This document shows positions 9,034 to 17,874 of a stretch of DNA of 64,000 bases, piece by piece. The stretch's first letter is position 1. Each line of letters begins with the position of its first letter. The translations under genes and the position numbers were made by a program. The DNA is from Thalassotalea agarivorans (GTDB taxonomy: Bacteria; Pseudomonadota; Gammaproteobacteria; Enterobacterales; Alteromonadaceae). Where the stretch lies: contig NZ_AP027363.1 of NCBI RefSeq assembly GCF_030295955.1, forward strand, positions 2,705,046 through 2,769,045. Reading direction: 5' to 3'. The notes under the pieces were generated by a model that had not been told where the DNA came from, made no database searches, and saw only the letters and a program-made list of their open reading frames with translations.

Positions 9034-9652
9034 GCTGATCTCCCAACAAATGTTTTAGTTTTCCAAGGGCAAGTCTCAATCTTGATTTGACGGTTCCAAG
9101 AGGAACATCAAGTTGTTGAGCCAACTGCTCTTGGGTTAAATCTTGAAAATAAAACCCGATCACCACTTGCTTTTGCCCCTCAGGCAAAGAAGATAGGTGT
9201 CGCTCTACTTTTTCCGACAGTAAGTGATCTTTAAAAAGCACGCTGTCGTCCACTGGTTTCTCCACCATTGGCCATAAGTCGTCACTGAGTTGTTGTTCAT
9301 TTTGAGATCTGAGTTTTCTCAGATAATCAAAAATCACATTTCTCATAATTGTATATACCCAGGTGGTGGCATTGCCTTTCTCTGGATAGTACAAATGTGC
9401 CTTACGCCAAACGTTGGACATAGTTTCCTGTAAAATATCGTGCGCTTGCGCTTCATTGTTTAATTGCTTAAAAGCCACAGCTCTTATCTTCGGCGCAAAC
9501 CAAAGAAAAATCTGCTTAAACGCGCCAGCATCTCTATATTCGGCAACGGAAAGTATCCAGCCACTTAATTGTTGTTGTTCATTACCCTTCATACTTAAAT
9601 TTTTAGCTTTAAATACAGGGCTTTGCAACTCTTTTATTGTTGCTACGCTCAT
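9026..9652 (-). CDS. rpoE: ECF sigma factor, RpoE/ECF11 type (ChrR partner)
   Basis: 208 aa. Region 2 spans about residues 45-115, with the core-binding AHDILQETMSNVWRKA and the -10 recognition segment ATTWVYTIMRNVIFDYLR. Region 4 spans about 150-205, with a helix-turn-helix in LTQEQLAQQLDVPLGTVKSRL. Pairing with ChrR identifies it as the ECF11 type that governs responses to singlet oxygen. It is distinct from the envelope-stress RpoE of E. coli despite the shared name. Likely autoregulated through the promoter at 9687-9714. Targets visible nearby are its own operon and the 7314-2925 operon. Confidence 0.9.
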   Translation of the reverse strand: MSVATIKELQSPVFKAKNLSMKGNEQQQLSGWILSVAEYRDAGAFKQIFLWFAPKIRAVAFKQLNNEAQAHDILQETMSNVWRKAHLYYPEKGNATTWVYTIMRNVIFDYLRKLRSQNEQQLSDDLWPMVEKPVDDSVLFKDHLLSEKVERHLSSLPEGQKQVVIGFYFQDLTQEQLAQQLDVPLGTVKSRLRLALGKLKHLLGDQHD

Positions 9653-9664
9653 TGTCGACCTTTT

Positions 9665-9703
9665 AATAAAAAACCAACCTGTCCAATAATACGGACAGGT
9701 TGG
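9665..9703 (-). terminator. intrinsic terminator downstream of the DUF4397 gene (second hairpin)
   Basis: Perfect 11-bp stem CCAACCTGTCC/GGACAGGTTGG with an 8-nt loop; on the minus strand it is followed by TTTTTTATT. It would stop readthrough from the DUF4397 gene before the sigma operon. Confidence 0.8.
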
Positions 9704-9714
9704 CTAATGAGATC
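9687..9714 (-). promoter_or_regulatory. candidate autoregulated ECF promoter of rpoE-chrR
   Basis: On the minus strand TGATCT ends its -35 core GATCT at 9710; after 16 nt comes CGTATTA (9693-9687), 35 nt before the sigma start. The TGATC -35 agrees with known ECF11 promoters. The element overlaps the terminator hairpin at 9665-9703, with the -10 box in its loop. Confidence 0.5.
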
Positions 9715-9724
9715 ACTTTTTAAA

Positions 9725-9760
9725 CGAGAAAAACACCTAGCAGCGAATTGCCACTAGGTG
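9725..9760 (-). terminator. intrinsic terminator downstream of the DUF4397 gene (first hairpin)
   Basis: Stem CACCTAG/CTAGGTG with a 13-nt interior and TTTTT on the minus strand, about 30 bp behind the stop codon of the DUF4397 gene. Tandem with the hairpin at 9665-9703. Confidence 0.7.
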
Positions 9761-9789
9761 ATTGATTACTAAGACCTTTACTTTATTAA

Positions 9790-11181
9790 CTAGTTAACAA
9801 AGTCGTCTTGTAAGATTAAGTTAGCTGGAGTACCGCCGGCATTATCTACTGCTGTTGCAGAGTAAACACCGCCGCCCATCAACATTAATGAACCAGTATC
9901 AATAACTACTGTTTTGTCGCCAGGAGGGGTAATCTTCACGTTGTATTCACCCGGTGGTAAAGCTACATAACCTGTACTTGCTTTGAATGGGATATCAGCA
10001 AATGTTGGGTCAACACCATCGATTACACCATCACCTGTTACATAAATATCTACATTACCTACCGTTGGGTGTGCGTGCGTTAAACGAACGCTTGCTTGCG
10101 TTGCAATGCTGCGCACTTCATCCATCAATACATAGAATTCTAATGGAATGTCTGGGTCTTCCGCCGCTAAAGTACCAACCGCATATACTGTGTAAGACAT
10201 ATCTGCTGACACATCTAGGTCACCTTCAATGCCTACAACATTATTGTCTGAAGACAAAGCAACTTTCACGTTGTAGATACCATCTGGCAGAGGCAGATAA
10301 TCTGAAGCGCCTGTGAATGGCACGTTTGTTAGTGCCGCTGTATCGTTCACTAGAATATCAACTTCAGGTACATCTGGAGCGGCATGTACAACACGCACCC
10401 AAGATTCAGTTCTGTCATCAATAATCGTTAACGTGTCTGTACCGTTATTTGCAATCAACTGCACTGGTGATGTAGTTACGCCAGTTTTTGGTGCAGCTGC
10501 AACAAATAGGTCACTGCCTGCAGGCAAATCTGGTAGCACAGCGTCAAACGCTACAGCGCCCATACTATCGCCTTCTGCGATAACTAAACGTACACGGTAC
10601 GTGCCCGCTGCAACTTCTACTTGATCTGTCACATCACCGTAGGCTAGCGTACCTAGTGGGTCGCCAAGCTCATCTGTAGCGCCTGTCACGTGCAGGTCTA
10701 CTGTTGGTGCGTTTGGAGCGCCATGTAAGACTTGAAGGCGGATGTTACCTTCAGTTACGTCTGATTTTGCATTTGCAATTACAGCCGTGGTTAAATCGTT
10801 TGTTGTATCACCGTCGTCTGCAACATATCCATGCGCAAACACTGTGTATTCCATGTCAGCCATCAAATCTACTGCGCCTAAGTCTAAAACTTGCACAGTT
10901 GACTCGTCCGCTAAAATGCCGTCTACCGTTACCATGTAGCTACCTTCATCCAACATGATGAAGCCAGAACCCTCAGTATAATCAACCATAGAAAGCGCTT
11001 CCGCACCATCTACGTTAACGTTTACCGCAGGCGCATCAGCACTACCGTGGATAACTCGGATGTAAGAAGAGCCAGGCTCGACCGGTGGTGGTGAAATAAC
11101 AACATCATCGTCGTCATCATCACATGCTGCAAGCACTGAAATGGACAATGCTATGAGAAGCGATTTTGTAATTTTATTCAT
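9790..11181 (-). CDS. DUF4397 repeat lipoprotein
   Basis: 463 aa. Start chosen at ATG 11181 because GAGG lies 8 nt upstream. The signal peptide ends in lipobox VLAAC, followed at once by a run of six Asp. Four tandem beta-rich repeats of the DUF4397 type are visible, with signatures VIHGSADAPAVNVNVDG, VLHGAPNAPTVDLHVTG, VVHAAPDVPEVDILVND and LTHAHPTVGNVDIYVTG. Each is followed by a segment ending in a GxYxVxV strand. Function is unknown; the repeats look like small beta-sandwich adhesion or structural domains. The Asp at +2 after the lipid Cys would retain a lipoprotein in the inner membrane by the E. coli rule, which may not hold in this organism. Followed by two terminators, so monocistronic. 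Confidence 0.88.
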   Translation of the reverse strand: MNKITKSLLIALSISVLAACDDDDDDVVISPPPVEPGSSYIRVIHGSADAPAVNVNVDGAEALSMVDYTEGSGFIMLDEGSYMVTVDGILADESTVQVLDLGAVDLMADMEYTVFAHGYVADDGDTTNDLTTAVIANAKSDVTEGNIRLQVLHGAPNAPTVDLHVTGATDELGDPLGTLAYGDVTDQVEVAAGTYRVRLVIAEGDSMGAVAFDAVLPDLPAGSDLFVAAAPKTGVTTSPVQLIANNGTDTLTIIDDRTESWVRVVHAAPDVPEVDILVNDTAALTNVPFTGASDYLPLPDGIYNVKVALSSDNNVVGIEGDLDVSADMSYTVYAVGTLAAEDPDIPLEFYVLMDEVRSIATQASVRLTHAHPTVGNVDIYVTGDGVIDGVDPTFADIPFKASTGYVALPPGEYNVKITPPGDKTVVIDTGSLMLMGGGVYSATAVDNAGGTPANLILQDDFVN

Positions 11182-11251
11182 TGTTAAACCCTCGTTTAAA
11201 AAGTGCATTGGGCAATACGCCTTGCCGTAAGTATCAGATCACAAAAAAGTT

Positions 11252-11743
11252 TTATTTTTCTGAAAGCCCCAGAAGACGTGCTCTAAGCTCTGGTTCACTA
11301 GTTCCTTCTGACAACCAAATAGCTGCAAACAACGGACCAAAATCCTGATCTTGGACTTGCCCGATCATTTCATTGTTGAAGTGGAACATGCTGCCGTTTT
11401 CGTTCACAGTTAGCGTTAACGAGTCACCTTCTTTGATGTCCGGCCACATGGTAAGGAGCATTGGAATGTAGTCTTGATAGTTTTGCGAAGGCACGTTTAA
11501 GTGTTGCCATTGTTCTTGAGTAGATTCGACAAGCGCTTTCGCCTTGATGTCGCGTAGATAGGTAATTTGGAGTTGAATCGGCCACTCGCTTTCATTGTAA
11601 GAGCCAGTGGGCGTTAGAAGCTTGCTGTCGTAAATATCCCAGAAAAAGTAAGAAAAGCGAGCAGAGCCCACTTCTTTAAAGTTGTCAGTGCCCCAGGATA
11701 GGTTAGAAAAAATAATTAAAAAACAAAATGATAATATACGCAT
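11252..11743 (-). CDS. chalcone isomerase-like exported protein
   Basis: 163 aa with an N-terminal signal peptide (MRILSFCFLIIFSNLSWG). The mature part starts FKEVGSARFSYFFWDIYDSKLLTPTGSY and has LQITYLRDIKAKALVESTQEQW, the pattern of the bacterial chalcone-isomerase-like family (Chalcone_3). These bacterial members lack a demonstrated isomerase role and may bind fatty acids or other lipids in the periplasm. The start could also be the GTG at 11746, one codon earlier; both are within reach of GGAG at 11753-11756. It sits between an acyl-CoA ligase gene upstream and the DUF4397 gene, possibly co-transcribed with the ligase. Confidence 0.8.
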   Translation of the reverse strand: MRILSFCFLIIFSNLSWGTDNFKEVGSARFSYFFWDIYDSKLLTPTGSYNESEWPIQLQITYLRDIKAKALVESTQEQWQHLNVPSQNYQDYIPMLLTMWPDIKEGDSLTLTVNENGSMFHFNNEMIGQVQDQDFGPLFAAIWLSEGTSEPELRARLLGLSEK

Positions 11744-11800
11744 CACGCCTGACTCCGCAGTTCTAATACTTAGCTATACGGAGTAAGACGTTTTAGGGAT

Positions 11801-13363
11801 CTATTTCCTTAATTCACGTCTAAGGATTTTACCTACTGTAGATTTTGGCAATTCATCCATAACGGTTATTTTTCTGGGCACTTTATAGCCGGTTAGTTGT
11901 TCTCGACAAAAGTTGATAACCTCCCTTTCCTCAATAGTGTCATTGATAGTCACGTAAGCTACGACTTTTTCACCCGCTCGGGCGTCCTGCTCTGAAACAA
12001 CCGCTGCTTCAACAATATTTGGATGCTGGACAAGCACATCTTCAACTTCATTCGGGTACACGTTAAAGCCGGAAACTATAATCAGGTCCTTTAAGCGATC
12101 CACTATTTTAATCGCGCCAGAGGCTTGCTTGATGCCAACGTCCCCTGTTTTAAAGAATCCATCACTAGTAAAAACAAGCTTTGTTTCATCTGCCTTTTGC
12201 CAATAGCCAGACATTACTTGAACGCCCTTTACAGCGACTTCACCTTCTTCGCCATCAGGAACCGCTTCTTCGTTTTGGTCGATAATTTTAACGTCAGTAC
12301 CCTTTAAAGGCGGGCCTACTGTGCCAACTTCTTCGAAGCCAGGTTTATTAAAGCAAACAACAGGTGAAGTTTCAGATAAGCCATAGCCTTCACTTATTGA
12401 ACACCCTGTAACTTGCTTCCACAAATTAAATGCGGCCATGGTGAGAGCGGTTCCGCCGCTGATGGTTAATTTGAAACTAGAGAAATCTAACGCTTTAAAG
12501 TCTGGATGGTTGCATAACCCGACAAAGAGCGCATTTAACCCTGACATACCGGTAAATTGAAACGGCTTAATTGCAGCGACAAACGCATTAATATCACGAG
12601 GATTTGGTATTAGGACGTTTAAATTACCTTGACCGAAAAACACCACCATATTTACCGTAAACGCATAAATATGATATAGCGGCAGTGGGCAAATAAAGGT
12701 CTCCTCCCCTTCCTTACAACCATCACCTAATCGTTCAAGAAGTTGCATCGCATTGCCAACAATATTGCCATGGGTCAATGCTGCACCTTTAGATACGCCG
12801 GTAGTGCCACCCGTGTATTGTAAGATACATACATCTGATAACTGCGCATTAACATGTTGCTGCAACTGCAAAAACTTACCCTTTGACAGCGCATCGTTGA
12901 ATGCTGTTGCGCCTTCAACTTCAGGTTTATTGCCTGTAAGAATATCAGCAGCATCTGTTACCAGTGTTGTTTCTATGCTCGTATTAGAGGCGATTTGCTC
13001 AAACTTAGGAAACAAGTCAGAAAGGATAACAAGCGCCTTCGCACCCGAATCTGCAAATTGGTGCTGCATTTCTCTGGGCGTATACATTGGATTGGTATTC
13101 ACAATAACAAGACCTGCGCGCAACGCTGCATATACAGCTATTGGAAATTGCAAAATATTGGGCAGTTGAATCGCTATTCTGTCACCCGGATTTAAATGAG
13201 CTTCCTGTTGAAACCAAGCAGCCAAATCTTTCGACTTATCGTCAATTTCCGCAAACGTTAGTGTTTGCCCCAAACACGAAAATGCAGGTAAGTCAGCATG
13301 CTGATGAAACGCATACTCTATAAAGTCCACTAAATTATTAACACTATGGTTAGCAATACTCAT
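11801..13363 (-). CDS. long-chain fatty-acid--CoA ligase (FadD-like)
   Basis: 520 aa ATP-dependent acyl-activating enzyme. The P-loop-like motif YTGGTTGVSKG is at residues 183-193, followed further on by EGYGLSETSP, the hinge and adenylate site FFKTGDVG, DRLKDLIIVSGFNVYPNEVE, and the C-terminal catalytic lysine in PKSTVGKILRREL. The family makes acyl-AMP and then acyl-CoA from free fatty acid, ATP and CoA at the inner face of the membrane. Slightly shorter than E. coli FadD (561 aa), which is common in Alteromonadales paralogues. Genomes of this group usually hold several copies, so I do not call it fadD itself. Confidence 0.88.
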   Translation of the reverse strand: MSIANHSVNNLVDFIEYAFHQHADLPAFSCLGQTLTFAEIDDKSKDLAAWFQQEAHLNPGDRIAIQLPNILQFPIAVYAALRAGLVIVNTNPMYTPREMQHQFADSGAKALVILSDLFPKFEQIASNTSIETTLVTDAADILTGNKPEVEGATAFNDALSKGKFLQLQQHVNAQLSDVCILQYTGGTTGVSKGAALTHGNIVGNAMQLLERLGDGCKEGEETFICPLPLYHIYAFTVNMVVFFGQGNLNVLIPNPRDINAFVAAIKPFQFTGMSGLNALFVGLCNHPDFKALDFSSFKLTISGGTALTMAAFNLWKQVTGCSISEGYGLSETSPVVCFNKPGFEEVGTVGPPLKGTDVKIIDQNEEAVPDGEEGEVAVKGVQVMSGYWQKADETKLVFTSDGFFKTGDVGIKQASGAIKIVDRLKDLIIVSGFNVYPNEVEDVLVQHPNIVEAAVVSEQDARAGEKVVAYVTINDTIEEREVINFCREQLTGYKVPRKITVMDELPKSTVGKILRRELRK

Positions 13364-13444
13364 TCACCCAGTCCTTAACGCTAAGTTATTGAAAGACATA
13401 CAATGACATTAAGTATGGCAGTTAAATAAAAACGTGCCTAAATA

Positions 13445-13473
13445 TTTGGGGTCAGAATATGTTCTGACCCCAA
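13445..13473. repeat. GGGGTCAGA-type palindromic repeat, copy 3
   Basis: Arms TTTGGGGTCAGAA and TTCTGACCCCAA around a central TATG; one arm is degenerate at the centre and end. Paired with copy 4, 134 bp away. Confidence 0.82.
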
Positions 13474-13606
13474 CCAACCGCTCCCATTCTTTTATAGCCA
13501 AACCTGCTCAATGTTCAAACATCCCTGATTCACTGAGATAGCGCCGAAATTGGCGTATATGGATTTAATTCTTGGATAAGTTATATGTGGCTAGATGTAT
13601 CTTTTT

Positions 13607-13644
13607 AACATTTGGGGTCAGAACATGTTCTGACCCCAAATGTT
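13607..13644. repeat. GGGGTCAGA-type palindromic repeat, copy 4 (longest)
   Basis: Perfect 38-bp palindrome with half-site AACATTTGGGGTCAGAACA. Lies 9 bp from the terminator of the RND operon. Confidence 0.88.
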
Positions 13645-13652
13645 GCAGGCAT

Positions 13653-13679
13653 AAAAAAAGGCCTTGCGGCCTTTTTTTT
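13653..13679 (-). terminator. intrinsic terminator of the RND efflux operon
   Basis: Stem AAAGGCC/GGCCTTT with a TTGC loop, flanked by A and T runs on both sides. It begins at the stop codon of the permease gene, which the T/A-tract overlaps. Confidence 0.88.
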
Positions 13680-16600
13680 AATCCCAAGCGGGTTCAGGTT
13701 TATGGCGAGTTTCCGCAAGCCACAAATAGAAGCAAGGTAGTACCACTAAAGTAAAGAAAGTACCAACCAACATACCGGCAACTAAAATAATACCAATACT
13801 GTTTCGTGCTTCAGCGCCGGCTCCTGTTACAAGTACCAGTGGGAAGTGACCCAATACGGTTGCGCCCGTCGTCATCAAGATAGGACGCAAACGCGTTGTT
13901 GCTGCTTCCTTAACTGCCTCTAGTTTAGATTTGCCTTGCAATTGAACATGGTTGGCAAACTCAACAATTAAGATACCGTTTTTCGCAATCAAACCAATCA
14001 GTGTAATCAATCCGATCTGCGAATAGATGTTGATCGTGACATCTTTTATTTCTAAGAAAGTGAGTAGCAGCGCGCCGCTAAGCGCCAACGGGACACAGCC
14101 TAATAGAATAACTAAAGGATCTCTGAAGCTATTAAACTGAACAGCCAATACTAAGAACACGATTAAGCAAGAAACTGCAAGCACTGTCATTAATGTGCTT
14201 CCTTCCTTGCGCAACTGACGTGACTCACCGGTATAATCTAAAGAGTAATTCGGTGGCAAAATATCTCTTGCTGTGGCTTCTAACGTCGCTAAAGCCTGTT
14301 CTTTGGTAACACCTGGCGCAGCACCACCATAGACTTTGAACGAGTTTTGTTGACCAAATGTTGCGAGCGATCTAGGCACTGTTTTCCAATTTAAACTGGC
14401 AAAGCTTGAAACCGGTACTAAGTCGCCTGAAGGGGTTTTAATATCAAGATCCAATATACTTTCCGTTTGCCCACGCACTTCGTTCGATACAATAGGTATA
14501 ACGCGATACGCCTTACCATTAGAGTCAAATCTATTAACAAAGTTGCTCGACAGTAATATCGCCATTTGATTAGAAATTTCGGCCATGCTTAAGCCCAAAT
14601 CAGCAACCTTTTGACGGTCAATTTGCAGCTCTACCTGAGGTAAATCTATCTTAAGGTCAGTATCAGCAAACAAAAATTGTCCGCTACCAAAGGCCGCGCC
14701 AACAAGCTGATCAGCATAACCTTTCATTTCCTCATAAGGTGCAGACGCTTTAACGACCAGTTCTACATCGAACTGCCCCGGCGTTGGCAATGGTGGAAAC
14801 AATATTGGGAAAAAGTTTAGCCCAGGAATAGAGATGATCTGACCATACACCATAGGTAAAATTTCTTCCGAAGACATTTCACGTTGGTCAGCTGATACCA
14901 GCTCCAAGCCCCCAAATCCGCCAGATGGGAAAACTATTTGCCATACTTGCTTGCCGCCATCAACCGTCTTTAATTTTTCAACCAACGTATTCATGTGTGA
15001 CACATTGTATTCTAGGGACGCTTCAGGCGGAGACTGGATCACGAACATTACGCCATTTTGATCTTCCGTTGGCGCCAATTCTTTTTTGGAGCCTAAATAA
15101 AATGGGATGGCCGCTAGTGCTACAGTGAGTGCAATTAGAAATACTATGGCTTGATTCTTAAATATTTTCTCTAACGCTCGTCCATATAAGCGCTGCATGC
15201 CATCAAAAACACCATTCACTGACTTAGTAAAACGCCCTTCTTCTCCACCTCTTGGTGACACATAGGCACTCATAATCGGTGATAGCGTGATAGCAACAAT
15301 ACCTGAGAAAATAACGGCGATTGCTAATGTAAAGGCAAACTCTTTAAACAAGACACCGGTAAGTCCAGATAAAAAGCCTATTGGCGCATAAACAGCTGCT
15401 AGCGTAAGCGTCATTGATATAATCGGCACCAATAACTGTCTGGAGCTCAGCAAGGCAGCATGTGTTTTTGACATGCCTTGACGCATATATCTTGCAACGT
15501 TTTCTACAACAACAATGGCATCATCTACTACTAAACCTACCGACAATACAATAGCCAAAATCGTGAGTAAGTTTAATGAGAATCCCATTAATGACATCGC
15601 TGCAACAGCACCTAAAATCGAAATAGGTATGGTGATTAGTGGCACCATCGCGCTACGCAATGAACCCATCATCAGTAGTACAACGATACCCACCAGAGTT
15701 ACTGTTTCAGCTAACGTTGTGAATATTTCTCGTAGCGCATCGCGCATATAAATAGTAGCGTCAAAGGCGTAACCAATTTCCATCCCCATAGGTAAAGATT
15801 GGTTGATCTCATCTATTTTCTCATAGAGTCGATCGCCAATAGCAATTTCATTAGCACCAGGTAAGGGCCAGATAGAGATGTATACGGTATCGTTCTCGTC
15901 AAGTCGTGCAGTTACTGCAGCATCCTCAGCCCCTAGCTCGATACGGGCAACATCACCGAGATAAATAACGTCATTATCGACGCGTTTAACTACTAACTTA
16001 TTAAACTCACTTACATCACTTAATTGCGTGTTAGCGACAATATCGATGCGTTGTCGACTATTTTCAGCGTAACCCATCGTAGCAATGGTATTGTTTGTTG
16101 CTAGAGCTTGATATACATCTGTAGCGCTTAGATTAAACATCGCTAATCGTTGCTTATCTAGCCAAACGCGCATCGCTGGAGTTCTAGCTCCTTCAATGCC
16201 AACTCGTTGAACACCTTCAATAGATGTCAGTACCGGAGTCACTTGCCTTGTTAAGTAATCCGTTACTCGAGACAGTTCATTTCCTTTGGTATCAACATCC
16301 AAATAGAAAATAGCAAAGGGTCTATCAGCTCGTGTTACAGAAACCACGGGATCTTGCGAGCCAGCCGGCAATTCGTACCTAATCTGACTTAGCCTTGAGT
16401 TAAGCTCCGCAAGTGCCGCCGTACTGTCCTCATTCATTTTCAACCAGGCAGTAACTGTACTGCTTCCTGACGTTGTATTTGAATCAACAAATTCAACACC
16501 TGGAACCGTAGCAGCTACCCGTTCTATAGGTTCAGTTACATAGCCTTTGACAACTTCCGCTGATGCCCCAATATAGTAGGTATTAATTACAAGAGATGCA

Positions 16601-16749
16601 CTTTGGATACGAGGAAACTGCAATACAGAAATAGTATTGCTCGCCCATAAGCCCGCTAAACAAATAACAAGAGACAGCACTATAGCGATAACGGGTTTTC
16701 TAACGAAAACATCCATTACCGATGATTTGGATTCTAATTGTTGGTTCAT
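13678..16749 (-). CDS. RND family multidrug efflux permease
   Basis: 1023 aa, the usual length for HAE-1/AcrB-like inner-membrane proton-driven pumps. Visible features: N-terminal TM1 (FVRKPVIAIVLSLVICLAGLW), a large periplasmic porter loop, the proton-relay aspartates in TM4 (GLVVDDAIVVVENVARYM), a second periplasmic loop, and TM10-12 with IGLIAKNGILIVEFAN. It would work as a trimer with the adaptor encoded just upstream and an outer-membrane TolC-type channel that is not encoded here. Nine bp separate it from the adaptor gene. Substrates cannot be predicted; it resembles the MexK/VexH-like pumps of marine gammaproteobacteria. Confidence 0.93.
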   Translation of the reverse strand: MNQQLESKSSVMDVFVRKPVIAIVLSLVICLAGLWASNTISVLQFPRIQSASLVINTYYIGASAEVVKGYVTEPIERVAATVPGVEFVDSNTTSGSSTVTAWLKMNEDSTAALAELNSRLSQIRYELPAGSQDPVVSVTRADRPFAIFYLDVDTKGNELSRVTDYLTRQVTPVLTSIEGVQRVGIEGARTPAMRVWLDKQRLAMFNLSATDVYQALATNNTIATMGYAENSRQRIDIVANTQLSDVSEFNKLVVKRVDNDVIYLGDVARIELGAEDAAVTARLDENDTVYISIWPLPGANEIAIGDRLYEKIDEINQSLPMGMEIGYAFDATIYMRDALREIFTTLAETVTLVGIVVLLMMGSLRSAMVPLITIPISILGAVAAMSLMGFSLNLLTILAIVLSVGLVVDDAIVVVENVARYMRQGMSKTHAALLSSRQLLVPIISMTLTLAAVYAPIGFLSGLTGVLFKEFAFTLAIAVIFSGIVAITLSPIMSAYVSPRGGEEGRFTKSVNGVFDGMQRLYGRALEKIFKNQAIVFLIALTVALAAIPFYLGSKKELAPTEDQNGVMFVIQSPPEASLEYNVSHMNTLVEKLKTVDGGKQVWQIVFPSGGFGGLELVSADQREMSSEEILPMVYGQIISIPGLNFFPILFPPLPTPGQFDVELVVKASAPYEEMKGYADQLVGAAFGSGQFLFADTDLKIDLPQVELQIDRQKVADLGLSMAEISNQMAILLSSNFVNRFDSNGKAYRVIPIVSNEVRGQTESILDLDIKTPSGDLVPVSSFASLNWKTVPRSLATFGQQNSFKVYGGAAPGVTKEQALATLEATARDILPPNYSLDYTGESRQLRKEGSTLMTVLAVSCLIVFLVLAVQFNSFRDPLVILLGCVPLALSGALLLTFLEIKDVTINIYSQIGLITLIGLIAKNGILIVEFANHVQLQGKSKLEAVKEAATTRLRPILMTTGATVLGHFPLVLVTGAGAEARNSIGIILVAGMLVGTFFTLVVLPCFYLWLAETRHKPEPAWD

Positions 16750-16757
16750 AATGCTGA

Positions 16758-17861
16758 TTATTCCCCGCCAGATGATGCAGGCATGCCATCACCATTTTGC
16801 ACAATAACCTTCATTTGAGGGCGTAATTTGAAAGAACCTTTTGCAGCAATTAACTGACCAGGTTGTATTCCATCACTCACTAAAACCTGATCGCCAACTC
16901 GCTCTTCGACGGTTATTTTTTGTAAAGAAGCACGATACGCACCGCCTTCTTCAGGTGTTAACAAGAACACGAAGTTACCTAGCTGGTCGCGTTTTATTGC
17001 GACATCAGGAATTGACACAAGCTCATTTTCTGGCGCTACCGGAACGGTTACACCGACAAGTGTATTTGGCTTCAAGGCAACGTAATCATTAGATAGTTGA
17101 GCACGATATTTTAAATTACGTGTACTTGCCGACAAATGTGGATCAACCGCAATCACTCTCGCATCAAACGACTCTTTTGTACTAATTTTTTGAATCGAGA
17201 CAGCATCACCTACCGCTAATTCGTTATAAACCTGCGGCATAGAAAAATCGACCCAAATGTGGTCTTGAGTACCCACCAAGGAGACAATATCTGAATTCGC
17301 CTGCAAATATTGACCCACCTCCAAATGATGGATACCAATAGTCGCATCGAATGGCGCTCTAAGTTGCTTTTTACTGATGCTGTTTTGCAGTAACGCGATA
17401 TCTGCCTTTGCAATATCGACTGCAGCCTGACTTTGATCAAACAACTCATCACTAATTTCTTTGCGCTTGTGCAGTTTTGCATGTCTAGCCAAAGTTTGTT
17501 GGTTTAACTTTAACTGTGCTTTTGCCGCGAGTAACTGTGCATCTTCTGCATCATGGTTGATTTCAAGTAAAAGTGTCCCTTTCTTAACAACCTCGCCGGC
17601 AGGTAAGTTTAACGTGACTATTTTGCCCGCTAGTTCATTCATCATTTCAACATGTTGTGGCGCGCGAACATGACCATTTACGTTAATCGACTTAGTGTAA
17701 GCAACCGAAGGTACTTCCAATGACTCTACGAATGCAACGGGCTCAGGCATCATGGCGTCTTGAGCCGCTTGTTCGTCTAATAAATTCGCTTTGTATAAAT
17801 AAATGCCAGAGCCAATAGCAGCGAGAATAACAATGGCAAAAATCCAATTTAAAAATTTCAT
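16758..17861 (-). CDS. RND efflux periplasmic adaptor (membrane fusion protein)
   Basis: 367 aa with one N-terminal membrane anchor (FLNWIFAIVILAAIGSGIYLY) and no lipobox. Next come the barrel-sandwich/lipoyl half (NVNGHVRAPQHVEMMNELAGKIV), a short alpha-helical hairpin (about 100-160), the second lipoyl half (LRAPFDATIGIHHLEVGQYL), and the beta-barrel and membrane-proximal domains. It bridges the RND permease and the outer-membrane channel. Thirteen bp downstream of tetR and 9 bp upstream of the pump gene: a single operon. Confidence 0.92.
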   Translation of the reverse strand: MKFLNWIFAIVILAAIGSGIYLYKANLLDEQAAQDAMMPEPVAFVESLEVPSVAYTKSINVNGHVRAPQHVEMMNELAGKIVTLNLPAGEVVKKGTLLLEINHDAEDAQLLAAKAQLKLNQQTLARHAKLHKRKEISDELFDQSQAAVDIAKADIALLQNSISKKQLRAPFDATIGIHHLEVGQYLQANSDIVSLVGTQDHIWVDFSMPQVYNELAVGDAVSIQKISTKESFDARVIAVDPHLSASTRNLKYRAQLSNDYVALKPNTLVGVTVPVAPENELVSIPDVAIKRDQLGNFVFLLTPEEGGAYRASLQKITVEERVGDQVLVSDGIQPGQLIAAKGSFKLRPQMKVIVQNGDGMPASSGGE

Positions 17862-17874
17862 AATTTTCCTGTGG

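Larger units (their letters stand above)
13364..13677. other. intergenic region with paired palindromes and terminator
   Basis: A 314-bp gap between the ligase start and the RND permease stop. It contains the ligase promoter region, two palindromic repeats (13445-13473 and 13607-13644) and the terminator at 13653-13679. Between the palindromes there is a small GCGCCGAAATTGGCGT hairpin. No coding gene was seen. Confidence 0.65.

Noticed and set aside
10313-10624. Open frames opposite the DUF4397 gene
   Set aside because: They arise from the repetitive, stop-poor complement of the DUF4397 repeats; no start signals.
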